From Parafrankia elaeagni (lineage in GTDB: Bacteria; Actinomycetota; Actinomycetes; Frankiales; Frankiaceae), in assembly GCF_000374165.1 (NCBI RefSeq), contig NZ_KB893716.1, positions 1-64,000 of the forward strand: a stretch of 64,000 nt of DNA, written 5' to 3'. The notes under the pieces were generated by a model. The model did not search any database. It was not told where the DNA came from and was given only the letters and a program-made list of their open reading frames with translations. The translations under genes and the position numbers were made by a program. This document shows positions 41,704 to 51,693 of this stretch, piece after piece (within the stretch, counting starts at the first letter, position 1; every line of letters starts with the position of its first letter).

Positions 41704-42486
41704 ATGGGGGTCAGGCGCACGGTCCTGGCGAGCATGCTCGCCGCTGTACTCGGAAGCAGTCTGCTGGCGGGATGCGCCGGGCTGGAGTCGACGACCGCCG
41801 GAGACGGCGCCGCGTCCGTGGGCCAGCAGGCACCCGCCGGGAGCTGTGGAGGCCCCGTCGAGACGGTTCAGGACGTCGAGGCGATCATCTCCGAGCCGGC
41901 GGGCTGCCCTGGTTCGGTGAACACCTACTGGACCGGCGAGCTCGGCGGGCGGTGGACGGCGCCCCGCTACATCGCCTACCGCGACGGCGAGATCCCGCCC
42001 ATCGCCTGTTCGGAAGGCGAGTCAGACCCGGCCGCGTTCGCCAGCAACGCCCTCTACTGCACGGCCGACGACACCATCGCCTACAGCGTCGACTTCATGA
42101 CCGAGCTGCACGACGTCGGCGGCCCGTCCTACCCGATGTACGTGATCATGCATGAACTGGCCCATCGGGCGTCCACCCTTTCCGGCCGCGTCGGAGTCGT
42201 GTCCCGCGCGGAGGAGAACCAGGCCGACTGCCTCGCCGGCAGCCAGGCACGCCTCGCCACCGACGCCGACCGCCTCGACCTCGGCGACGCGTTCTCCGGC
42301 GCCCTGCTGTTCTTCAACCTCGGCGACACCCGCGACCGCGGCTGGTTCGACCGCGAGACCGCCACCTCGGAGGGCGCCCACGGCACGCCCCGCCAGCGCG
42401 CCCAGGCGTTCGCCTTCGGCTACCTGCGTGACAACGACACCTGCTTCCGCCTCGGCGAGTCACCCACCGGCAGCGTCACCTTCTGA
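41704..42486 (+). CDS. Neutral zinc metallopeptidase lipoprotein (YpfJ-like)
   Basis: This 260-residue exported lipoprotein has a signal ending in LAGC (Cys24). The catalytic part carries the zinc motif HELAH (H150, E151, H154) and the downstream EENQADCLAGSQA, in which the Glu is the likely third ligand; both are typical of the neutral zinc metallopeptidase family. Paired cysteines (residues 48, 68, 102 and 119) may form disulfides. The ATG at 41704 gives a normal signal peptide (MGVRRTVLASMLAAVLG). A cell-envelope proteolytic role is inferred. Confidence 0.83.
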   Translation: MGVRRTVLASMLAAVLGSSLLAGCAGLESTTAGDGAASVGQQAPAGSCGGPVETVQDVEAIISEPAGCPGSVNTYWTGELGGRWTAPRYIAYRDGEIPPIACSEGESDPAAFASNALYCTADDTIAYSVDFMTELHDVGGPSYPMYVIMHELAHRASTLSGRVGVVSRAEENQADCLAGSQARLATDADRLDLGDAFSGALLFFNLGDTRDRGWFDRETATSEGAHGTPRQRAQAFAFGYLRDNDTCFRLGESPTGSVTF

Positions 42487-42561
42487 TCGCCGGGCAGCAT
42501 CGTCAGGCAGCGCGACACGGCCCCGCATCGGGGCGCGGCACCCCCGATAGGGTGATCGGTC

Positions 42562-43239
42562 ATGCCGGCGCAACCTCTCCAGGACATCCTCGAACCAGGC
42601 TGGGCGAAGGCCCTGGAGCCGGTGGCGGACCGCGTCGCCGCCATGGGTGACTTCCTGCGCGCGGAGATCGCGGCGGGGCGCAGCTACCTGCCAGCGGGCG
42701 AGCACGTGCTGCGGGCCTTCCAGCAGCCCTTCGACGACGTCCGCGTCCTCATCGTCGGGCAGGATCCCTACCCGACCCCGGGCATGGCCATCGGGTACAG
42801 CTTCGCGGTGGCACCCGAGGTGCGCCGGCTACCGGGCAGCCTGGTGAACATCTTCCAGGAGCTGTCCGCGGATGTCGGCGTGCCCAGGCCCACGAACGGT
42901 GACCTCACGCCGTGGACCCGGCAGGGGGTGCTGTTGTTGAACAGGGTGCTGACGACGGCGCCGCGCCAGCCTGGCGCGCACCGGGGCAGGGGCTGGGAGG
43001 ACGTCACCGAGCAGGCGATCCGTGCCCTGGCGGCCCGCGGCACCCCGCTGGTCGCGATCCTCTGGGGCGCCGACGCGCGTAGCCTGCGCCCGTTCCTGCC
43101 CTCCACCCCGACCATCGAGTCCGCCCACCCGTCGCCACGCTCCGCGGACCGTGGCTTCTTCGGTTCCCGGCCGTTCAGCCGCGCCAACGACCATCTGGTC
43201 GCCCAGGGCTCCGAGCCCGTCGACTGGCTCCTTCCCTAA
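42562..43239 (+). CDS. ung: Uracil-DNA glycosylase, family 1
   Basis: Ung removes uracil from DNA at the start of base-excision repair. The catalytic water-activating motif [16 protein letters not shown] and the DNA-intercalation motif [18 protein letters not shown] are both intact, as is LLLNRVLT in the uracil pocket. The 225-residue length is standard. It is followed by a short run of gcgggcctg tandem repeats before the convergent transporter operon. No repair gene is beside it. Confidence 0.95.
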   Translation: MPAQPLQDILEPGWAKALEPVADRVAAMGDFLRAEIAAGRSYLPAGEHVLRAFQQPFDDVRVLIVGQDPYPTPGMAIGYSFAVAPEVRRLPGSLVNIFQELSADVGVPRPTNGDLTPWTRQGVLLLNRVLTTAPRQPGAHRGRGWEDVTEQAIRALAARGTPLVAILWGADARSLRPFLPSTPTIESAHPSPRSADRGFFGSRPFSRANDHLVAQGSEPVDWLLP

Positions 43240-43313
43240 CGTCCCTGGCGGGCCTGGCGGGCCTGGCGGGCCGAGGGCTGCCTGGGGTGGCCGGGCCCAG
43301 GCGCCCGGCCGCG

Positions 43314-44510
43314 TCAGGCCGTGACCGGGGCATCCAGGTTGCGGCCGGTGTCCGGGTCGAACAGGTGCAACTGGTGGGCGTCCAGCCACAGCTCGGCCTT
43401 CTCGCCCTCGCGGATGCGGCTGGCCGCGTCGAGGCGGGCGACGACCTGTTCCGCCCCGCTGGACAGCTCGACCGTCCCGGCGTCGTGGGCCAGCTCCTCG
43501 AGGTCGGCGGTCCGGGCGCGCCCGCCCTGGAGCGTGAAGTAGGCGTAGCTGTCCGAGCCGAGCCGTTCCAGCACGTCCACCGTGACCGTGCACCGCAGTC
43601 CCGGACGGTCCTTCACCGCCTCCAGGGCCGCGTCCTCGAAGTGCTCGGGCCGCACCCCGACGATCAGTGACCGGCCGCCGTCCGCCGTCCCGTTCCAGCC
43701 GTCGAGCAGCCGCCGCTGCCGCTCGTCCGGGACGATCGCCCCGAGGGGGGTGCGCAGCTCGCCCTCCTCGAGGGCCGCCGGCACGAAGTTCATCCCGGGT
43801 GAGCCGATGAAACCGGCGACGAACACGGTCGCCGGCCGGCTGTACAGGTCGGTCGGCGTGCCGATCTGCTGGATCCGCCCGGCTCGCAGCACCGCCACCC
43901 GGTCGCCCAGCGTCATCGCCTCGGTCTGGTCGTGGGTGACGTACACCATCGTCGTGCCGAGCCGGTTCTGGATGCGGGAGACCTCGGTGCGCATCTGTAC
44001 CCGCAGTTTGGCGTCCAGGTTGGACAGGGGCTCGTCCATCAGGAACGCCTTCGGCGAGCGGACGATGGCGCGGCCCATCGCGACCCGCTGCCGCTGCCCA
44101 CCGGAGAGCTGGGCCGGCCGGCGGTCCAGGTGCTCGGTGAGGTCGAGCACCCGGGCGGCCTCCTCGACCTTCCGGTTGATCTCCTCCTTCGGCCTTTTCG
44201 CCAGCGCCAGCGCGAAGCCCATGTTCCTGCGCACCGACATGTGCGGGTACAGCGCGTAGCTCTGGAACACCATGGCGATGTCGCGGTCCTTCGGCGCCAG
44301 GTCGTTGACCACCTTCCCGCCGATCCGCAGCTCTCCGGAGGAGATGTCCTCCAGGCCGGCGATCATGTTCAGGGTGGTCGACTTCCCGCACCCGGACGGG
44401 CCGACGAGGATGACGAACTCGCCGTCCGCGATGGAGAGGCTGGCGTCGTCCACCGCGAGCCGGCCGTCGGGGTATCTCTTGGTGACGTGGTCGAGAACGA
44501 TGTCCGCCAT
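43314..44510 (-). CDS. sugC: Sugar ABC transporter ATPase (SugC/UgpC-like)
   Basis: This 398-residue ATPase energises the importer encoded upstream. Walker A GPSGCGKSTTLN, Q-loop FQSYALYPHMSV, signature LSGGQRQRVAMGRA, Walker B FLMDEPLSNLD and switch His in VTHDQTEAM are all intact. The C-terminal TOBE/OB regulatory domain (from about 245, GSPGMNFVPA) is typical of the MalK/SugC group. It is the last gene of a four-gene operon, with eight bases to the permease gene before it. The symbol rests on operon context and the LpqY match. Confidence 0.9.
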   Translation of the reverse strand: MADIVLDHVTKRYPDGRLAVDDASLSIADGEFVILVGPSGCGKSTTLNMIAGLEDISSGELRIGGKVVNDLAPKDRDIAMVFQSYALYPHMSVRRNMGFALALAKRPKEEINRKVEEAARVLDLTEHLDRRPAQLSGGQRQRVAMGRAIVRSPKAFLMDEPLSNLDAKLRVQMRTEVSRIQNRLGTTMVYVTHDQTEAMTLGDRVAVLRAGRIQQIGTPTDLYSRPATVFVAGFIGSPGMNFVPAALEEGELRTPLGAIVPDERQRRLLDGWNGTADGGRSLIVGVRPEHFEDAALEAVKDRPGLRCTVTVDVLERLGSDSYAYFTLQGGRARTADLEELAHDAGTVELSSGAEQVVARLDAASRIREGEKAELWLDAHQLHLFDPDTGRNLDAPVTA

Positions 44511-44518
44511 GGCCGGGC

Positions 44519-45433
44519 CTATCCCTTCACCGCGCCGGAGGTCAGCCCGGCGACGATCCGACGTTGGAACAACAGGACGAAGACGATGATGGGGATGGTG
44601 ATGACGACGGCCGCCGCCGCGATCGACCCGATCGGCTGGGCGAACTGCGACGCACCGGTGAAGAACGCGATCGCCGCCGGGACCGTCCGCGACTGTTCCG
44701 TCGACGTCAGCGAGATCGCGAACAGGAAGTCGTTCCAGCAGAAGATGAAGACCAGGATCGCGGTGGTCACCATGCCCGGTGCGGCCAGCGGGGCGATGAC
44801 CCGCAGGAACGCCTGCCGCGGGGTGGCCCCGTCGACCTGTGCGGCTTTCTCCAGATCCCAGGGAATCTCCCGGAAGAAGGCCGACAGGGTGTAGATCGCC
44901 AGCGGCAGGGAGAACGTCAGGTAGGGAATGATCAGCCCGATCCAGGTGTCGAAGATACCGATCTGGCGCCACAGGTTGAACAGCGGGCTGACCAGGGAGA
45001 TCTGCGGGAACATGGCGATCAGCAGCGCCAGGCCGACGAGCAGTCGCTTGCCGGGGAAGGCGAGCCGGGCGATCGCGTAGGCGGCCATCGCGCCGAGTGC
45101 CACCGCGAGCACGGTGGAGATGAGCGCGATCCCCAGGCTGTTCAGCAGTGCCCGGGTGAAGAGGGACTCTCCGAAGATCTCCCGGTAGTTCTCGAGGGTC
45201 CACTCCCGCGGGATGAAATGGCCGTCGGTGATGCTGCCCGGGGTCTTGAAGGACAGCGATACCAGCCACAGCAGGGGTATCAGCGACAGGGTGACGATGA
45301 CGAGGTTCGCCGCCGACCAGCCCGCCAGCGCGGTGCGGTCCCGTGACGGGCGCCGGGCGGCCCCCGCCCGGCGGCCGGCGGTGGAGGCAGGGGCGGGGGT
45401 CGAAGCGGCGGCGGACGAGGTGACGGTGGTCAT
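44519..45433 (-). CDS. sugB: Sugar ABC transporter permease (SugB-like)
   Basis: The 304-residue inner-membrane subunit has six predicted helices and the EAA-loop [27 protein letters not shown] that contacts the ATPase. The N-terminus is Ala/Thr-rich and basic ([15 protein letters not shown]... RRPSRDRT). [17 protein letters not shown] is characteristic of MalG-type permeases. The ATG at 45433 overlaps the stop of the preceding permease gene, so the two are translationally coupled. Confidence 0.9.
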   Translation of the reverse strand: MTTVTSSAAASTPAPASTAGRRAGAARRPSRDRTALAGWSAANLVIVTLSLIPLLWLVSLSFKTPGSITDGHFIPREWTLENYREIFGESLFTRALLNSLGIALISTVLAVALGAMAAYAIARLAFPGKRLLVGLALLIAMFPQISLVSPLFNLWRQIGIFDTWIGLIIPYLTFSLPLAIYTLSAFFREIPWDLEKAAQVDGATPRQAFLRVIAPLAAPGMVTTAILVFIFCWNDFLFAISLTSTEQSRTVPAAIAFFTGASQFAQPIGSIAAAAVVITIPIIVFVLLFQRRIVAGLTSGAVKG

Positions 45434-46416
45434 CAGCGGTGGTCCTCCCCACCCGGCGCGGCGGCTCCGAATCCCCTGACGAACACGAACGCCACGAGCG
45501 CGACGACGAGGAAGATGAGCACCGACAACGAGGAGCCGACACCCAGGTTCAGCGCCGTGAACAGGTTGTCGTAACCGAGAATCGACACCGACCGGGTGTC
45601 GTACGCCCCGGCGGTCAGCACGTAGATGCTGTCGAAGATGCGGAAGGCGTCCAGGACCCGGAACAGCAGCGCGACCAGGATCGCCGGTTTCATCAACGGC
45701 AGGATCACCCGGATCAGCCGCTGCCAGGCGGTGGCCCCGTCCACCTTCGCCGCCCGCAGCAGATCCTCCGGGACGAGCGCCAGCCCGGCGAGCAGCAGCA
45801 GCGCCATGAACGGCGTCGTCTTCCACACCTCGGCCAGCACGATCACGCCGATGCCCTGGGCCTGCTCGGTGAGCGGGGCGGCGTCCCCGAACAGACCGGA
45901 CAGGTAGCCGGTGTCCGGCGTCCACGCGTACCGCCAGCCGAAGGCGGCGACCACGGTCACGATCCCGTACGGGATCAGGATCACCGTCCGGATCAGACCG
46001 CGGCCGATCATCGCGCGGTGCATCGCCAGCGCGAGCGCCAGCCCGAGCACGAACTGGATCGCCACCGAGATGACGGTGATGACCGCCGTCACCGCGAGGG
46101 CCTGCCACCACAGCGACGAGGAGAGCACCGTCCCGTAGTTCGCCAGCCCGACGAACTCGGAGTCGGCGGGGAACCGCAGGTCATAACGCTGTAGTGACAG
46201 GTAGACCGCGTACCCGACGGGATAGGCGGTCACGGCCAGGATGACGATGACCGCCGGCGCGCACAGCGCCCAGCCGAGCCGGCGTTCGGCCCGCGCCCGC
46301 GCTGACAGCGGCGCTCTCCCCCGCCTCCCCCGCCTCTTCGCCTCGTTTCCCTGTCTCTCCGCCTCGTTCGGACCGGGCCCGTTGCCGTGCTCCGCTCCGT
46401 TCACAGCCACGGTCAC
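45433..46416 (-). CDS. sugA: Sugar ABC transporter permease (SugA-like)
   Basis: This 327-residue MalF-type permease has six helices and the EAA loop [28 protein letters not shown] hydrophilic N-terminal extension ([20 protein letters not shown]) precedes the first helix at [20 protein letters not shown]. The GTG at 46416 overlaps the stop of the binding-protein gene (GTGA), and the stop overlaps the next permease start. It forms the translocation pore with the SugB-like subunit. Confidence 0.9.
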   Translation of the reverse strand: MTVAVNGAEHGNGPGPNEAERQGNEAKRRGRRGRAPLSARARAERRLGWALCAPAVIVILAVTAYPVGYAVYLSLQRYDLRFPADSEFVGLANYGTVLSSSLWWQALAVTAVITVISVAIQFVLGLALALAMHRAMIGRGLIRTVILIPYGIVTVVAAFGWRYAWTPDTGYLSGLFGDAAPLTEQAQGIGVIVLAEVWKTTPFMALLLLAGLALVPEDLLRAAKVDGATAWQRLIRVILPLMKPAILVALLFRVLDAFRIFDSIYVLTAGAYDTRSVSILGYDNLFTALNLGVGSSLSVLIFLVVALVAFVFVRGFGAAAPGGEDHR

Positions 46417-47834
46417 GGCACCAGTCCCTTCGACTCGAGGGCGTCGGCGATCGCCCCGCGCAGCTGCGAGAGCCTGCCGGTACTCGCCGAGGACGGTGGG
46501 GAGAGCGTGTGCGCGATCTGCAGCGACACGCTCTGGTAGGCCGGCGTCTGCGGCCGCACGCTGGCGTTCTGCAGCGCCGTGTAGATGGCCGCCGCGAACG
46601 GGTAGCCACCGTCGATGAAGCGCTGGTCGGTGTACAGGTCCTCGAGGGTCGGCGGCAGCCCGCCGTCGATCGCGTTGCGGATCTGGTTGTCCCGGCCGGT
46701 GATGCACGCGATCGCGTGGGCCGCCTCGGCCTGGTGGCGGCTGTGGGCGCCGACCGCCAGGTTGTAGCCGCCGATCGTGCTGTGCGACGGCTGCCCGGGC
46801 ACCAGCGTCGGCCACTGCGTCCAGCCGATCTGCTCCGCCAGCTCCGGGTTGTTCTGCCGCGCCGACGGATAGATGAACGGATAGTTCAGCTGGAAGGCGG
46901 CCGAACCCGTCTCGAAGGCCAGCCTGTTGTCGTCCTCCCGCTGGTTCGACCAGGACGGGTCGGCGGCCGGCGAGTCCGCCAGCGCCCGGATCGCCTCGAC
47001 GGCCCGCTCCGCCGGTGCGCCGAGCTCCACCTCGGTGCCGTCGTCGTTGAGGATCTGCCCGCCGGCCGATGCCACCAGCGAGTTGAACAGCACGGTGTAG
47101 CCCTCGTACTGCGCGCCCTGCACCTCGACGTAGTGCGGTTTGCCCTCCTCCGCCAGCCGCCGGGCCGCCGCCAGCATCTCGTCCCAGGTGCGCGGCGGCT
47201 GCGGAACCAGGTCCTTGCGGTACCACAGGAGCTGGGCATTGGTGTTCAGCGGCACCGCGTAGAGCTGGTCCTCCCAGGTTCCGGTCTCCACCGCGGCCGG
47301 CAGCATCCCGTCGGTGAGCGTCCTGGCCTGCGCCGCCGGGAACGGCATCGCCCAGCCGGCTTCGGCGAACTCGGCGGTCCAGGTCACGTCCAGCGCGAGG
47401 ATGTCCATCGACGGGTCCTCGGCGGCGAGCCGCCGCACCAGCTGCTGGCGCTGCCCGTCCGAATCGTTCGGCAGCACGTTCACGCCGATCGTGTACCGCC
47501 CGGCCGACCCGGCCGAACAGTCGGCGGCCGCCTTCGCGAACGCACCGGACGACTCGTTGTAGACGTACCAGGTCAGCCGCACCGGGCCAGCGTCGCCGCC
47601 AGCACCGGAACCGCCGCAGGCGCCCAGGGCCAGCACCGCCGCCAGCACCAGCGCTCCCACCCCGACCAGCGCGGACCGACCGCACCGGCGGTTCGGGATA
47701 CCGCTGCACGGAGCAGCACGGCTCGGGGCACCACCGGCGGATCCGGCCGTTCCCGGGTCACGGCCGGGACGCCGGCAAAGATCCCGGCCGACCTCATGAG
47801 TTTCACAGGGTCGACGGGCTTGTCTGATTCCCAT
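46413..47834 (-). CDS. lpqY: Trehalose-binding lipoprotein (LpqY-like)
   Basis: The product matches mycobacterial LpqY, the binding protein of the trehalose recycling importer, along much of its length: LALDVTWTAEFAEAGWAMPF, NTNAQLLWYRKDLV, GGYNLAVGAHSRHQAEAAHA and VSLQIAHTLSP. The lipobox is ALGAC. From the ATG at 47834 the Cys would be residue 73, a long lead, so the true start may be a GTG further in (47792 or later). It heads the lpqY-sugA-sugB-sugC operon. Trehalose as ligand is inferred from the match; other disaccharides cannot be excluded. Confidence 0.85.
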   Translation of the reverse strand: MGIRQARRPCETHEVGRDLCRRPGRDPGTAGSAGGAPSRAAPCSGIPNRRCGRSALVGVGALVLAAVLALGACGGSGAGGDAGPVRLTWYVYNESSGAFAKAAADCSAGSAGRYTIGVNVLPNDSDGQRQQLVRRLAAEDPSMDILALDVTWTAEFAEAGWAMPFPAAQARTLTDGMLPAAVETGTWEDQLYAVPLNTNAQLLWYRKDLVPQPPRTWDEMLAAARRLAEEGKPHYVEVQGAQYEGYTVLFNSLVASAGGQILNDDGTEVELGAPAERAVEAIRALADSPAADPSWSNQREDDNRLAFETGSAAFQLNYPFIYPSARQNNPELAEQIGWTQWPTLVPGQPSHSTIGGYNLAVGAHSRHQAEAAHAIACITGRDNQIRNAIDGGLPPTLEDLYTDQRFIDGGYPFAAAIYTALQNASVRPQTPAYQSVSLQIAHTLSPPSSASTGRLSQLRGAIADALESKGLVP

Positions 47835-48280
47835 AGGCCGTTTTCACCACCCCACATCGAGCCGCCGAAAGCGACTCGTGGACAGCAGACACGCAAAGCC
47901 GGACGGCGCCCGGCCGCCGCACCGACAGTCGCATCACGTCGGCCCCGGACCGTGCATCCACAGGTCGCATCCGCAGGTCGGACGACCTGCGGTGAATCGG
48001 CCATTCCCGGGCGCATGACGACGTAAACGTGCCGTCCCGGGAGCATTCCGGAGGCATACTTCCCGCCGCATTGTGCGGATCGCACGGAAGCCCGTGTCGG
48101 AGCCTCCTTCGGGCGGCGACGTCACGTTGTCGGACGGACCGGACCGGCGGTCGGGAGGCCCGCGCCGCGGGCAGCCGGCCGGTGGCGGCCGGTGGCGCCC
48201 AGGGCCCGCCGGAGTCCCGTCAGGTGACCGACAAGGCAGGACCTGTCCCCCGCCGACGGAAAGCACCGTACGATCCCGGC
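47835..48280. other. Divergent intergenic region between lpqY and the MFS gene
   Basis: These 446 bases must hold both promoters. A 13-base tandem repeat with one mismatch (GCATCCACAGGTC at 47954-47966 and GCATCCGCAGGTC at 47967-47979) is present, and CCCGGG boxes flank an acgacgtaaacgtg core near 48020. No small gene is supported. Confidence 0.45.
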
Positions 48281-49558
48281 GTGTCGGTTTCGCCTCCCGC
48301 CGCGCCGCGAGGCCGCGCAGACAACAAGCCTCCCGCCGCCCCCGCAACGAGCCCGCCCGCCGCCGCGGCAGGTCAGGGGCCGGCGTCGCTCGCCCACACG
48401 CGGCTACCGCTGCTGTTCTCCGCCGTCGGGCTGGAGAGCACGACAGCGGTCGTCGCACCGTTCATCGCCGGAACGTTGGGCGCCGCGCCGATCGCACTCG
48501 CCGGCATCGAGGCGGCGGGGCGCGCCGGCGGCACCGCGGCCCGGGCCGGCGCGACGAAGCTCTCCGACCGCCGGCCCGGGCTGCGCGGGCCGTTCGCCAT
48601 TGCCGGGAACGCCGGGCTTGCGCTGGCGGCCGCCTTCCTGGCCGGCAGCAACGCCGTGTGGCAGGCCGGAGCGTGCCGGTCGGGATCGTGGGTGGCCCGC
48701 GGGCTGGGCACCCCACCGCTGCTGGAGGTGGCGAGCTCGACCTCCGCCCCGGGCCAGCTCGGCGCCCGGCTCGGCTTCGAGCGCTCCGTGGGAGCCCTCG
48801 GCGCCGCCTTCGGCGCGCTCGTGGCAGCGCTGCTGCTGGCCTTCGTCGAGGTGCGGACAGTGATCCTGCTCGCGCTGGTCCCGGTGGTCGCCGCGATCGC
48901 GGTGAGCGCACACGGCACGCTGAGCGGGCGGAACGCGCTCGACCACGGTGCCGCGGCCCAGACCCGGCCCGAGCTCGCGCTGCTGCGCCAGCCGGCTCTG
49001 CGCCGGCTCACGCTCGGCATCGTCTGCTACGAGGCGTCCAACATCGCGGCCGTGCTTCTGCTGCTGCGCGCCACCAAGCTGCTGCCCGACGGCGCCGGGC
49101 GGCTCAGCCAGCTCCAGGCGGTGGCCGTGCTCTACGGCCTGTTCCACCTCTCCTGCGCCGCCGCGGCCGTGTGGGGCGGCCGGCTCGCCGACCGGTTCGG
49201 GGCCGGCCGGGTGATCGCGACCGGCGCGGCCCTCCTGCTCGGCGCCTACGCCGGTTTCGCCTTCGCCGGCGAGGGTGACCTGACCACGATGACCGTCTGC
49301 TTCCTGCTCGCCGGCACGGCCGCCGGCGCGGTCGACGCCGCCGAGTACACCGGCGCCGGGCGGCTCACCCCGCCGGAGACGCACCGGGCGGTGTTCGGCG
49401 CGCTCGCCGGGCTGCAGAGCGCCGGCCGGGTCGTCGCGACGATCACCGCCGGCGGACTGTGGACGCTGGTCGGGCCCGAGGCCGGGCTGCTGGTCTGCGG
49501 GCCACTTCTCGTGCTGTGCGTCGCCCTGTTCACCCGAGGCACCGACCGCCCGCGGTGA
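48281..49558 (+). CDS. MFS transporter
   Basis: This 425-residue membrane protein has about twelve hydrophobic segments and a Pro/Ala-rich hydrophilic N-terminus. The loop WGGRLADRFGAGRVI is the classical MFS A-motif-like sequence, and KLSDRRPGLRGP sits in the equivalent loop of the first half. The GTG at 48281 is chosen because it gives a compact N-terminus before TRLPLLFSAVGLE; no strong ribosome site is visible. Efflux of a small molecule is the usual role; the substrate is unknown. Confidence 0.82.
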   Translation: MSVSPPAAPRGRADNKPPAAPATSPPAAAAGQGPASLAHTRLPLLFSAVGLESTTAVVAPFIAGTLGAAPIALAGIEAAGRAGGTAARAGATKLSDRRPGLRGPFAIAGNAGLALAAAFLAGSNAVWQAGACRSGSWVARGLGTPPLLEVASSTSAPGQLGARLGFERSVGALGAAFGALVAALLLAFVEVRTVILLALVPVVAAIAVSAHGTLSGRNALDHGAAAQTRPELALLRQPALRRLTLGIVCYEASNIAAVLLLLRATKLLPDGAGRLSQLQAVAVLYGLFHLSCAAAAVWGGRLADRFGAGRVIATGAALLLGAYAGFAFAGEGDLTTMTVCFLLAGTAAGAVDAAEYTGAGRLTPPETHRAVFGALAGLQSAGRVVATITAGGLWTLVGPEAGLLVCGPLLVLCVALFTRGTDRPR

Positions 49559-49576
49559 CGGGCTGCCGTGCGCCCG

Positions 49577-49605
49577 CGCCCGCGCCCGCGAACCGGGCGC
49601 GGGCG
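49577..49605. terminator. Bidirectional terminator hairpin
   Basis: Twelve-base perfect arms (49577-49588 CGCCCGCGCCCG and 49594-49605) flank the loop cgaac between the converging MFS gene and the small hypothetical gene. The position suits a shared terminator. Confidence 0.65.
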
Positions 49606-49615
49606 ACAGCCGCCG

Positions 49616-50023
49616 CTACGGCGCGAGCAGTGCGACGACGTCGGCGGCCCGGGGGGTCCGTAGCCGCACCTCCACGGCGCCGGACCTGACCGGGCTGAAC
49701 TTCCCGGCGTCGTAGGCGAACCGCACCTGGTTCGGGGATTCGAGACCGATCTCGATCGCGGCCAGAAACGGCCCGGCGAGTGGCACGTCAATGTTCTTTC
49801 CTCGCCCGGCCCAGACCACAAGACGGAGGGCGGTCACCGCGATCGCCCCGGTCACGGCCTCCTTTCGCCAGTTGGACCGCTGCCCGGGCGCCCGATAATG
49901 CCGATAGGTGATCGATCCGGGCAGGCCCTCCGCCAACAGAACAAGCTTTTCTGCTTCGAGTTCGTCGCGCAACGGCGCGGGCAGCTGACCCGCGCCGAGC
50001 AGAATGCGGCGCAAGGGGTTCAT
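49616..50023 (-). CDS. Small conserved protein of unknown function
   Basis: The product (135 residues) starts MNPLRRILLGAGQLPAPLRDELEAEKLVLLAEGLPGSITYRHYRAP and continues with a beta-rich part (VTALRLVVWAGRGKNIDVPL, IGLESPNQVRFAYDAGKF). It looks like a small cytosolic PH- or lipocalin-like beta fold, as found in many actinobacterial hypotheticals; no function can be given. Upstream, the 17-base unit cgcttccccgtccgata is tandemly duplicated (50067-50102). Confidence 0.6.
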   Translation of the reverse strand: MNPLRRILLGAGQLPAPLRDELEAEKLVLLAEGLPGSITYRHYRAPGQRSNWRKEAVTGAIAVTALRLVVWAGRGKNIDVPLAGPFLAAIEIGLESPNQVRFAYDAGKFSPVRSGAVEVRLRTPRAADVVALLAP

Positions 50024-50164
50024 GCGCACATCGTAGGCGGTGCGGTGAACGACGTCTCCCCGTCGGGCGCCGCTTCCCCGTCCGATACCGCTTCCCCGTC
50101 CGATACTGCTGCGCGCTGCTGCCACGCTCACCGCTGTCCTTCGAGGAAGCGCACCGCGGCTCGT

Positions 50165-51532
50165 TCAGCCTGCGGGGGGAGCAAGCCGGTACACGGCGCC
50201 GGCGGCGTCGTCGGTGATGTAGACCGCGCTGTCGGGTCCAGCGATCGCGGCGACCGGGCGGCCCCAGCGGGAGCCGTCCGCGGCCTGGAATCCGCCTACC
50301 AGGGTCTGCTGCCCGCCCAGGTCGCCGTCGCGCCAGGGAAAGAACGACACCTCCGGGGCCCGCGGCGGCGACGCGTTCCACGAGCCGTGTACGCCCACCA
50401 GCGCGCCGGAGGCGTAGTCGCCCGGGAGGTCTCCGTCGACGAACGACAGGCCGAGCGGTGCGGAGTGGCCGGGCAGTGCCTGTTCGACCGGCGGGAGTGC
50501 CGCGCAGTCGAGCAGCTGGCCGTCCGGGTTCAGCTGGATGTCACGGACGAACGGCACGTCGGAGAAGTCCTGACGCGAACCGCGGACACCGGGGTCGACG
50601 TCGGCGTCCGGGTTGCAGTAGGGCCAGCCCAGGTTCCGCCCGGGGGTGAGTCTCGCGAAGGGCTCCACCGGATGGTCCCGGACATACTCTTCGATCACTC
50701 GCCCCTGCGCTGATCCCGAGTCGTCGCCGTAGGGGCGGTCGTACGGGAACGGGATGTTGTCCCGGTTGTTGACCGCGGTCCAGACCGCCCCGTCGGGTGC
50801 GACGCCGAGGGCGGTGCCGTTGCGGACACCCACGGCGAACGGCTCCGGCGGCCCGCCGCCCGGTGGCACCCGCAGGATCGAGGCCCGCGGTGGTGTCGCC
50901 GTCAGATCGTCGACGCTGATGTTGCCGGTCGAGCCGACCGAGACGTAGACCGACCCGTCCTGGCCGACGGCGACGCTTTTCAGCGCGTGGGCATATCGCC
51001 CGCGCAGGTCCGGGCTGCGGGCGTTGGGCAGGTCTGTCGCCACCGGACGCGGGTTCGTGGCCTGTCCGTCCGCGTAGGTGTAGGCGTCGACACGGTCGCT
51101 CTGTGCGACGTACAGGGTCGAGTCGGCGAACGCGAGGCCGTGCGGCTGGTTCAGTCCGGTCAGCAGCTCGGACACGGCCGCGGTGCCTCGTCCGTCGGGC
51201 ACCAGCCGAACGACGGTGCCGTTCTCCGGCACGGAGACGAGCAGGGTGCCGTCCGGGGCCCAGGCCGCATGCCGGGCCGACGGGACCCTGGCGAACACGG
51301 ACAGTGTCCAGCCGGGAGGCACGAGCGCCTGCCGCTGCGTGTCCAGCGGAGCGGCGTCCATCCCCGCCGGGACGGCGAGGGTCACTGACTCCAGCCCCGA
51401 CGCGGCGACGGAAGGGGTCGCCACCCCCACCTCACTGCCAGTGCTCGGAGCGGGAGGAGACGAGTCCGACCCGCAGGCCGCCGCGAGAAACGCGACAGCC
51501 ACCGCCAGCACCGGAAGGCGCCCGATCGTCAT
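50165..51532 (-). CDS. Exported PQQ/glucose-dehydrogenase-type beta-propeller lipoprotein
   Basis: This 455-residue lipoprotein has a signal ending LAAAC (Cys20). The mature part is a six-bladed propeller of the glucose/sorbosone dehydrogenase group: SARHAAWAPDGTLLVSVPENGTV, GLNQPHGLAFAD, RYAHALKSVAVGQDGSVYVSVGSTGN, TPGRNLGWPYCNPDADVDPG and GHSAPLGLSFVDG. Relatives bind PQQ and oxidise sugars or polyols, but many such actinobacterial proteins are uncharacterised. No PQQ biosynthesis genes are seen in the window. It is a single gene. Confidence 0.83.
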   Translation of the reverse strand: MTIGRLPVLAVAVAFLAAACGSDSSPPAPSTGSEVGVATPSVAASGLESVTLAVPAGMDAAPLDTQRQALVPPGWTLSVFARVPSARHAAWAPDGTLLVSVPENGTVVRLVPDGRGTAAVSELLTGLNQPHGLAFADSTLYVAQSDRVDAYTYADGQATNPRPVATDLPNARSPDLRGRYAHALKSVAVGQDGSVYVSVGSTGNISVDDLTATPPRASILRVPPGGGPPEPFAVGVRNGTALGVAPDGAVWTAVNNRDNIPFPYDRPYGDDSGSAQGRVIEEYVRDHPVEPFARLTPGRNLGWPYCNPDADVDPGVRGSRQDFSDVPFVRDIQLNPDGQLLDCAALPPVEQALPGHSAPLGLSFVDGDLPGDYASGALVGVHGSWNASPPRAPEVSFFPWRDGDLGGQQTLVGGFQAADGSRWGRPVAAIAGPDSAVYITDDAAGAVYRLAPPAG

Positions 51533-51693
51533 GCAGACTCCCTTTGACGGGGCTGACGGCAGCCAGCCGCCGACTACGCTAGAGCCGCCATCCGACGACT
51601 GGGAGATTCCCCTGGGACCCCCTTCCGGATGCCTGGCGCCGGAGTCGAGGCGGGGCGCCGGTGCGCTGCACCGGAGTGGGTGGGACCGGCGCC

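Noticed and set aside
43240..43313. Tandem gcgggcctg units after ung
   Set aside because: A few short imperfect copies in non-coding DNA; simple slippage explains them and no function is suggested.
42829..44391. A 520-codon minus-strand frame overlapping ung and sugC
   Set aside because: Its translation is a frame-shifted image of the ATPase gene in the same direction and antisense to ung.
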